NCBI GenBank assembly: GCA_003427395.1
Contig: BFEA01000700.1
Coordinates: forward strand, 506,256 to 539,372
DNA length: 33,117 nt
Reading direction: 5' to 3'
Source: Chara braunii
Taxonomy: Eukaryota; Streptophyta; Charophyceae; Charales; Characeae
The notes beneath the pieces were generated by a model. That model ran no database searches and was not told the origin of the DNA. It was given only the letters and a program-made list of their open reading frames with translations. Shown one piece after another: positions 27,196 through 33,117 of the stretch; the stretch's first letter is position 1, and each line of letters begins with the position of its first letter. A program made the position numbers and the translations under genes.

Positions 27196-28081
27196 TCCAG
27201 ACGAGCAGATTGTCTCCTATCTCGATATCGGGAATTAACCGAAGGAACGAATCCGAAAGGGTTATGAGAGTGATGCTTTTTGGAGTCCTATCATCGGGAC
27301 CCTACCAAAGAACCCTGAACTCTTATCGAAGCATTGAATGACTAATGACTTACTCTTCTACGTGGATAAAGCCGTAGAACGCTTATGTATTCCTGACCAA
27401 GAACAAATCAAAAGTCTAATAATTGCGGAATGTCATGATGTTGAGGGTCACTTTGGTTTCAAAAAGACGTATGCCAATGTCTGAGAGCGCTTCGAATGGA
27501 AAGGACTGAAAGAGGATGTATTAACGTATGTGCGGACTTGTCTTGTCTGTAAGAGGAATAAACCCTCGCATGAGAATCTGTTGGGACTATTGAAACCACT
27601 ACCTATTCCAAATGAACCAAGTGAGTCTATCTCTATAAACTTTACGAGTCTCACTAAGAGTCGAAATGACAACAGTTAGATAATGGTCATCGCAAATAGA
27701 TTCTCAAAGTATGCTATGTTCATTCCTTTGCCTGCCGAAGCTAGAACCAAACTGGTTATCCATAAGTTTCAGATTCGATGGGTTTCCGAGTATGGATTTC
27801 TGAAAATCATCGTCTCTGACAAGGATATTCGGTTCACTAGTCTACAATGGCAAAAGTTGATGAAATTCTATGGCACCAGGTTAACCATATCGTCAGGAAG
27901 ACATCCTGAAACTAATGGTCAAACTGAGCAAATGAATCGTCTATGCCAACAACTTTTCTGCATGTATGCCCGACCCGATCAAGTAGATTGGGATGAGAAC
28001 TTACCTAAGATTGTTAGTGCTTATAATAATTGTATACATATTGTTACAGGAAGAACCCATAATGCACTGCATAAAGGTTGA
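27196..28081 (+). pseudogene. pol: Ty3/gypsy integrase, disrupted, catalytic Asp changed
   Basis: Same phase as the RNase H segment. The zinc-binding domain is visible (ECHDVEGH near 27430, CLVCKRNK near 27541). In the DDE core, the usual first-Asp position (S-[IM]-D-F) reads SINF near 27630, so Asp is replaced by Asn. The second Asp (IVSDKDIRF near 27811) and the Glu (NGQTEQMNR near 27913) are kept. In-frame stops lie at 27335, 27482, 27677 and 28079. This domain would join element cDNA to host DNA; here it is inactive on several counts. Confidence 0.9.
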
Positions 28082-28672
28082 AAGCCTTCACGTCCCATTG
28101 ATGCTTTAACTCGGGACCAGATTCAGAGGTTACCCTTTGAAACCCGTGAATTCGCAGTTTTGAATGAAAAAAATATTAAAAAGGTAAAAGAAAATATACA
28201 GAAAGCCCAACTCCAGATGATTAAGCAGACCAACAAACATCGTCGGCCATCGCATTTTCAAGAAGGAGATCTAGTATGGGTGAAGTCTAAAGAATTTGCC
28301 TTGGAAAAAAACGTGTCTCAAAAACTACTACCTGTCTACTATGGTCCCTGGGAATTTCTCAAGGTGATTGGGGATGAAGATGGACCTTCCTATCAAATAG
28401 ATGTACCCCCAATGTGACACCTAAGGACCTACCCTGTCTTTCATGCGTCTAAACTGCTACTATATGTAGAGAGAGATAACTTTCCAAACAGGCCATCTAT
28501 AGGCGTTCTTCCTCTGCCTCGACGTCCCATTGATGCTTTAACTCGGGACCAGTATAAGGTACAGTTCAAGTCTCAACCTCCATCTGAATCCAGATGGTTT
28601 AGTAAAAAAGAACTCTTACCTATTGCTCCTGATATTGTTGCTGCATACGAATGTGGGTTAAAAGGAAATTGA
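28082..28672 (+). pseudogene. pol: Ty3/gypsy integrase C-terminal and chromodomain-like region, disrupted
   Basis: Reads on in the integrase phase. After stop 28079 come KENIQKAQLQMIKQTNKHRR (about 28187) and FQEGDLVWVKSKEFALEKNV (about 28256), the GPY/F-type module with YYGPWEF (about 28337). After stop 28415 come HLRTYPVFHASKL and a chromodomain-like tail (YKVQFKSQPPSESRWFSKKEL, ending at TGA 28670). In this class the chromodomain steers integration to particular chromatin. A 31-base sequence is present twice, at 28090-28120 and 28522-28552. Confidence 0.8.
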
Positions 28673-28724
28673 TGTCTTTTGGACCGCCAGCAATGCAACA
28701 ACCCAAGCAGTATGCCTCATGGAA

Positions 28725-29563
28725 TGTTTGAGGGCCTTGCCAGGCCGCACTCAGACCCAGGCCGAAGGGGGGAAATAAAACCTCATGTAAAGACTCTGGA
28801 CCTGGTCGAGTGATAATTAACCAAAGTCGATTGTCGGACACCCAACAGTCAAAGTCAAAGTGTACCCAGCCCAGGCCGTCGGTCAAACGCACGAACTTGT
28901 TTGTATGCTGGTACCCAAACAATATTAGGACCAAGGGGAAGTCTGCAACTGTATACAATCCAGACCTTCGGTTGTGAGTCAATCTGTATGACTATGGGAA
29001 GGGGACAAGAGGCCAGACAACCTCGGCAAATACTATATAAGGCTTGGTCTCTGGGTGGTCAACATTTCAGTCTTGCTATGGTGCTTTGACGTTGGCTCGA
29101 CTCTAATTGGACGCTTGCATTGACGATGACATTGAGACTGACTCGACGCTGGCTTAACGCTGGCTGTGGGCAGGCACTGTGGACAACGATGCGGGACTGT
29201 GGCAGCATGCTGGCGCTTTCTGTTTTGTGCGTCCGGAATTGCTGATGTGGCGCTGCCACCTGTTTACCCTGCTGATGTGGCACATGCCACTTGTCTACAT
29301 TGTTGATGTGGCGGATGCCACATGTCTACATTGCTGATGTGGCGCTGCCACCTGTTTTCATTGATGATGTGGCGCATGCCACCTGTCTCTACATCTGACG
29401 TGGCATTCGCCACACTGTCTACATGAGGTGACTGGTTGTGACAAGGAGGGAGATCGGGATCTGTCGATGATTGGGATTTGGTACTCACCTAAGGTTGACG
29501 TCGTTACCGTATTCTGCTATTGTTTTCATGGTCTTCACGAGATAAGAGTGTCATGTGGCACTT
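28725..29563 (+). mobile_element. LTR, copy B (3' LTR of the gypsy element), truncated
   Basis: Starts TGTTTGAGGG, with the canonical TG, 52 bases after the pol stop. It is homologous to copy A from GGGCCTTG onward, and includes the shared block ACAGTCAAAGTCAAAGTGTA and the internal minisatellite at 29239-29421 (about six units against eight). TATATAAGG at 29034-29042 is a better TATA box than the TACATAA of copy A. Homology stops at GTGGCACTT (29555-29563). The last ~280 bases present in copy A (9202-9484) are missing, so the right end is deleted or replaced. No clear polypurine tract precedes it. Confidence 0.78.
29034..29040 (+). promoter_or_regulatory. TATA box of LTR copy B
   Basis: TATATAA in the middle of the LTR, at the same aligned place as TACATAA (8631-8637) in copy A. 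It is a plausible U3 promoter element, with transcription expected to start some 30 bases downstream. Confidence 0.4.
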
Positions 29564-30384
29564 CACAAATGCGGTTGCTTGACTGTTGCCAAGGTGCCAA
29601 AAAACTCAGCCGCCAACTTGGCATTGACGTCGTCCGTTAAAAAGGTCTCCTGCAACTCCTTTGTTGTCGTGGTGGCCAGCCATGTGGAGGGGAGCCAGAC
29701 CACCCCTTGGGTGGCTAACAGTGTCGTTGTGTCCAAGGCAATCTTGACATCCAATACCCCGATAGAAAAGTGTCAGTTGCCGCCCGTTGTCGCTGCCGCT
29801 GGTACTGTCTTCCTCCCGATGCGAATACTGGGAACCAATCTGTAGGGGAAGCGCTTCGCAATGAAAGTGTTGGCCGCAACTTTTACCACCTCCTTTGATG
29901 TAGGTGATGTGCTCACTCCTACCGTGGGAATCGTGAGTAGACCGCGCTCATTCCCTCTCGCCATGAATTTAGATCCTTGTGGTATCAACATAAAGCATAA
30001 GAGGATCAGCTGGTGGCGCATCGTGCTTGCCACAGGTCTGCTGCTCGATGGGTGGGCGGCCATGTCCTTGCTGACTAGCAGGGCCGCTGGTCGCAGGCCA
30101 CTTGGTGCGGGGGTCTGCAAATGGTTTTGTTCGCGGGTATTGAAAAGAAGCCCAACTCGCCTTCCTCCTCCTCTTGCATTGCCCGTCCATCTCCGTCTTC
30201 GTTGATACGGCGTTGTTTCATCGGTGTACGGTGGGACTGCCTTGCGTCTCTCACGACTGCATCTGCTACTTTGCCCTTGGCCTGTGCTGGGACATTCTGC
30301 CCTCCATTGGCGGTCGTAGGTTCGTGGAATTTCAGTCAGTTCGAACTCCGGTCTATATCTTTCCAGTTGGGGGTTGTATCCCAA
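29563..30384 (-). pseudogene. Candidate decayed coding sequence, unrecognised
   Basis: On the minus strand one reading phase is open from 30384 to 29563 apart from a single TGA at 29773-29775. The first part is Arg- and Pro-rich (residues 1-120). Then comes a hydrophobic stretch (MRHQLILLCFMLIP) and a Thr/Val-rich tail with balanced composition before the stop (GVVWLPSTW, TTTTKELQETF) and after it (DDVNAKLAAEFFGTL). I do not recognise a family. It ends exactly where LTR copy B breaks off, so it may be what replaced the missing LTR end. Non-random composition argues mildly for former coding sequence. Confidence 0.3.
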
Positions 30385-30417
30385 CTAAGTTAGGAAAGTT
30401 TCGTGAAATAACAGTTT

Positions 30418-30530
30418 TTCGTAGGTTTTTTTTCCTACTATTATTTTTTCTCTTTCTCTTTCTTTCTTTTTTTCCTATTATTATTTTTTCATCTTCTTAT
30501 TATTTTTCTTTTTCTCTTTCTTTCCTTCAA
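30418..30530 (+). repeat. Polypyrimidine low-complexity tract
   Basis: A T-rich tract made of two similar halves, each with CCTA(C)TATTATTTTTTC followed by CTTTCTCTTTCTTTC-like sequence. It is followed by a very GC-rich 60-base stretch (30540-30605). It creates Phe-rich spurious frames. Confidence 0.8.
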
Positions 30531-30607
30531 CGCCAGGGTTGTCGAGCCCCGGCCCCAGGGCCCCGGCGGAGGTGCGGGGGTCCGGGGGTGGGCACCCCTG
30601 ACCCCGG

Positions 30608-31050
30608 TGTCGGTGTGAATACCCTTACAAGGGTATCCGCCCTGGCTTTTGCAAGTAACGGAAGAATAGGTCTGGTTAAAAATTTTGGAGTATACCGCGC
30701 GAGTCGCGGTTGTGTCTATGGTTTATGTTGACTGGAAGGATTAAAATAGAGAATGTGGGGGCGCGCAGGCTTAAGGCGCGCGTGATTTTTCTTGTTATTG
30801 ATGGCTGTGAAATTGGCGTTGGTTGCCGGCTAAGACCTTGTTTGAATTAGATTAGGATTAAAAAGACTTTTGTCCTTTGATTGGGGCGCTGGCCAGTGAT
30901 TTGAGCGTACTTACGAAGGATGGCGTCGACGACAATGTGATTTTGTGTGATGACCGCTTAGATCGAGTAGGCGACAACGCGAGGATATCATAATAGTGCG
31001 AAGAGACCGAGGGTTCGGTGGGGCTATTCCCCTTGGTTTGGCCTTCAACG
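30608..31050 (+). repeat. TGTCGG-headed dispersed repeat, copy D
   Basis: Aligns with copy C (11842-12385): TGTCGG start, perfect 8-bp palindrome ATACCCTT-AC-AAGGGTAT (30619-30636), CCGCCCTGG, AGTATACCG, GGCGCGC, then AATAGTGCG and GGGGCTATTCCCC near the end. It has the same orientation as copy C and, like it, precedes a hairpin-monomer array. Confidence 0.7.
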
Positions 31051-31570
31051 ACATTGGATTCAGAAGCCATCGCGGTAGTCAAGGACCTTGGGGGCACGGT
31101 TCCTATGGTTGACCAGCGGTTCCTGCGTATTCGGGATGTTGGCAAGGTTCCAGGACCTCGCTCATCTTGAAACGCGGACCAAGGAGGACAACGTGCATGC
31201 GAGCTTGTGGATGGATTGCCCGATAAGACGGAGGAAGCCCTTGGTGGAGGGGTTGGGTGTGAGTACGCCCGCGGGGCTTTCCTCCGCTTCGGTCCTTAAG
31301 GTTCCCATTTGAAAATTTGTTACTGCGGCCAAGATTTACACCAAGGCCGATTCGCCTGGGCCCACGCTTCGGGCAGGGCAGCAGGGTCGCGCCTCTGTCC
31401 CGCAATCTGCTACGAAAGATGTGGGTGTGAGCATGCCCGTTGGGGCCCCGAAAAGGCTGAGTGGGCCAGCAGGGGCTTAGAGGAATGCTGCTATGCTGCA
31501 GGCTGCAACAGCGTGTGGATCGGTCGTCGGACGACGGCATAGGGTCGAAAGGCTAATTGAACTGACCGAC
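31051..31570 (+). pseudogene. Possible decayed coding fragment, unrecognised
   Basis: In one plus phase the stretch from about 31088 to 31570 is open except for TGA at 31310 and TAG near 31478. It contains two related phrases (GVSTPAGLSSAS near 31257, GVSMPVGAPKRLSGPAGA near 31425). Composition is Ala/Gly/Pro-rich, as in a low-complexity Gag, but no domain can be named. High GC also makes long frames likely by chance. Confidence 0.2.
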
Positions 31571-31959
31571 TGCTGGTTCTCCTCGCAGTTCTCCTTAGAG
31601 TGCAGACGGAGAGAGAGGTGTGGTAGCCAGGTTGTATCGATGTGCTGACGGGCGCTGTGTGGGAGTAAGGGCGAGTGGGTCACCTGCCTTTGACAGCGAC
31701 AACCGGAGCTGGAAGAAAAGGGGAAAATGGGAGTACGGAGGCAGCGCGGGTTCGGGCACTAAGACAGTGGGAGTAAGGGACAGCCGAAAGGCAGAGTGGA
31801 GCGGAGCGCATGGTCGCAGGGAGCAGATTGTAGACGAGGTGTGGCCGGGTGCAACAGAAGGGGGAGAACGGAATGAACCTAGACGATATATCGCGTCGGG
31901 TGTAGGTAGGATTGGAGATGGTGAGGAAGCAGGGCGGAGCGCAGCGGAAAGAGCCGAGC

Positions 31960-32560
31960 TCGCTTGATCCTTAGTGGAATCGAGGGAGAGAGGGATCAAT
32001 CTTGGAGTTCTGACCCCTGGCGAACCGAGTAGTGGTGTTGGATTTGGAGGATAATTGGTATTTGAGGAGGAAGGAGCGAAAAACAGTGCGCGCAGCAGTG
32101 GCGGGAGCGGAAGAGAAGAGAAGAAGGAAAGCATCGAACTCACCTGATTCTTGACGAAATCAGGTGAGAGGAGGTTCGATCCGGGGGTTTCTTGGGAGGG
32201 CGAAGCCAAATCCGGTGTTAGTTTTGAGAGAGGGTTAGTAAAAGGAAAGCTAGTAAAGAAAGGAGCAGCGCGGAGGTATCGGGATATGGCGGAAATGGTA
32301 GGGGGGGAAATCGAGGTCTCACTAGATCTACGAAGGATTCGAGTGAACTAGAAGGTTAGCCGGGGTTTTTCGGGTATTACGAATCCAATGATGGGGTTGG
32401 ATCTACCGTCAGACTAGTTAGGTGAGAGTTAGTAGATGAGATAGTGCGCGGGTGTGTAGGAGATGGTGGAGATAGGAGAGGGAGATTTCAGTTGATCTTC
32501 GATGAAATTCGGTGGGGAAAAGATTGGTACAAAGATTTTAGGATGTTGCGAGTTGGATAG
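31960..32560 (+). repeat. Array of hairpin-bearing ~175-bp monomers, right copy
   Basis: Hairpin motifs at about 31961, 32140, 32319 and 32488 give spacings of 179, 179 and 169. The clearest is 32133-32180: ATCGAAC then TCACCTGATT, loop, AATCAGGTGA then GTTCGAT, two perfect stems of 7 and 10 bp in tandem. The first unit pairs TTGATCC/GGATCAA (31964-31999), the third pairs TCACTAGATC with GATTCGAGTGA imperfectly, and the fourth is degenerate. Inter-hairpin words (GTTAGTA, GGGATATGGCGG, AGTGCGCG) match the left array at 13532-14388. Confidence 0.7.
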
Positions 32561-32599
32561 CGAAGTCGGATTCGAGAAAGGGGTTGTGGGTTTTGAGCT

Positions 32600-32911
32600 A
32601 AGAAGAATCGAGTTGTGCCCAAGAGAGAGGGATTAGCGAGGTGCCAATGCACCGAGTCGTATTTTAGCGAAAGGGGACATCCTCATCCTACAAGATATAG
32701 CCGGTTAGATCGTTGTTTTTATCGTCGTTTAGGTAAGGCTCAACGGGATACCGCACTCCTTCCCGTTGATCACGAGTTGCCACGGCTACGATCTTTCCTC
32801 CATGGTTTTCCCCTTCTCGAGAAGTTCGTTCTCGGACTTTGAACGAGCTCGACATAGTGGGCGGCCAAGTGTGTTCTTGAACGAGAGGGGGAGAGAGCAC
32901 ACACAAGCACA

Positions 32912-32915
<4 letters not shown>
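32600..32915. other. No gene recognised
   Basis: Unique-looking sequence between the hairpin array and the terminal microsatellites. Only short frames are present and no domain. Confidence 0.5.

Positions 32916-32916
<1 letters not shown>

Positions 32917-32993
<77 letters not shown>
32917..32993 (+). repeat. (GA)n microsatellite, right
   Basis: About 75 bases of GA with one AAAG interruption near 32958 and a GGGA near 32987. It leads into a CA-rich tract. Confidence 0.97.
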
Positions 32994-32999
32994 TCACTT

Positions 33000-33037
33000 A
33001 CACACACAGACACACCTACCCGCACACACACACACAA
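33000..33037 (+). repeat. (CA)n-rich microsatellite
   Basis: ACACACAGACACACC, then GCACACACACACACAAAG: short interrupted CA runs contiguous with the GA tract. Confidence 0.85.
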
Positions 33038-33044
33038 AGTACAA

Positions 33045-33117
33045 TCAGTCAACCAATCAATCAATCAATCAATCAATCTAAGTATTCATTGGATATATTG
33101 ATTGATTGATTGATTAC
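33045..33117 (+). repeat. (AATC)n and (GATT)n inverted tetranucleotide tracts
   Basis: CAATCAATCAATCAATCAAT-type repeats (about 33052-33078) are followed after ~20 bases by GATTGATTGATTGATTAC (33100-33117), their exact complement type. The two tracts can pair into a stem with a loop around TATTCATTGGATATATT. The window ends inside the second tract. Confidence 0.9.

Larger units (their letters stand above)
22634..29563 (+). mobile_element. Decayed Ty3/gypsy retrotransposon with 3' LTR
   Basis: Domain order is Gag, protease, RT, RNase H, integrase, chromodomain-like tail, which defines the Ty3/gypsy group and specifically the chromovirus type. The ORF ends 52 bases before LTR copy B. Reading moves back one base three times (about 23270, 24171 and 26069), and at least 15 in-frame stops are present. 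A foldback insertion splits pol. A matching 5' LTR is not clearly recognisable upstream of gag. Similar wording is known to me from charophyte elements, but this is not verified. Confidence 0.88.

Noticed and set aside
32917-33117. Telomere or subtelomere
   Set aside because: No TTTAGGG-type repeat; only GA, CA and AATC microsatellites.

Overview
The window is eukaryotic, repeat-dominated, non-genic DNA. It has no ribosomal or tRNA gene that looks functional, no operon-like gene spacing, and almost no long open frame. The only protein-coding sequence I can recognise is a decayed Ty3/gypsy retrotransposon. The plant-lineage style of that element (chromovirus-like Pol, and a nearby LTR followed by an initiator-Met-tRNA-like primer binding site) and the wording of its Pol protein suggest a streptophyte, most likely a charophyte alga such as Chara. 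That is an inference from memory of the family, not a search. Isolated Ns and an embedded Nextera mate-pair adapter show a short-read draft assembly.

Layout. 0.3-2.7 kb: tRNA-like fragments, a nested foldback element and a GA microsatellite. 2.9-6.6 kb: unassigned sequence with two weak candidate coding stretches, duplicated hairpins, a two-orientation 17-bp motif family and a cluster of short palindromes. 8.3-9.5 kb: an LTR (copy A) with internal 31-bp tandem repeats, followed by a primer binding site. 9.6-14.4 kb: hairpin-headed repeats of a second family (TGTCGG start) and an array of hairpin-bearing ~175-bp monomers. 14.66-14.98 kb: an assembly artefact, namely an adapter flanked by an exact 144-bp duplication. 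16.19-16.89 kb: eight dispersed hairpins whose stems differ in sequence but keep pairing. 17.15-17.75 kb: five ~123-bp tandem units alternating between two types. 18.5-19.8 kb: a run of perfect short hairpins, a tRNA-like unit and a 51-bp minisatellite. 22.6-28.7 kb: the Ty3/gypsy pseudogene (gag, protease, RT, RNase H, integrase, C-terminal/chromodomain region) carrying a foldback insertion between RNase H and integrase. 28.7-29.6 kb: LTR copy B. 30.6-32.6 kb: a second copy of the TGTCGG repeat and of the hairpin-monomer array. 32.9-33.1 kb: GA, CA and AATC microsatellites.

The blocks at 8.3-14.4 kb and 28.7-32.6 kb have the same order and orientation (LTR, then TGTCGG repeat, then hairpin array), so they are probably two diverged copies of one compound repetitive unit. 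The retrotransposon cannot be autonomous: its coding sequence has many in-frame stops, three successive frame changes and a lost catalytic integrase residue.

The most interesting structural signal is compensatory variation in hairpin stems at 16.2-16.9 kb, and more weakly in the 13.5-14.4 and 32.0-32.5 kb arrays. It suggests selection on, or a propagation mechanism that depends on, foldback structure.
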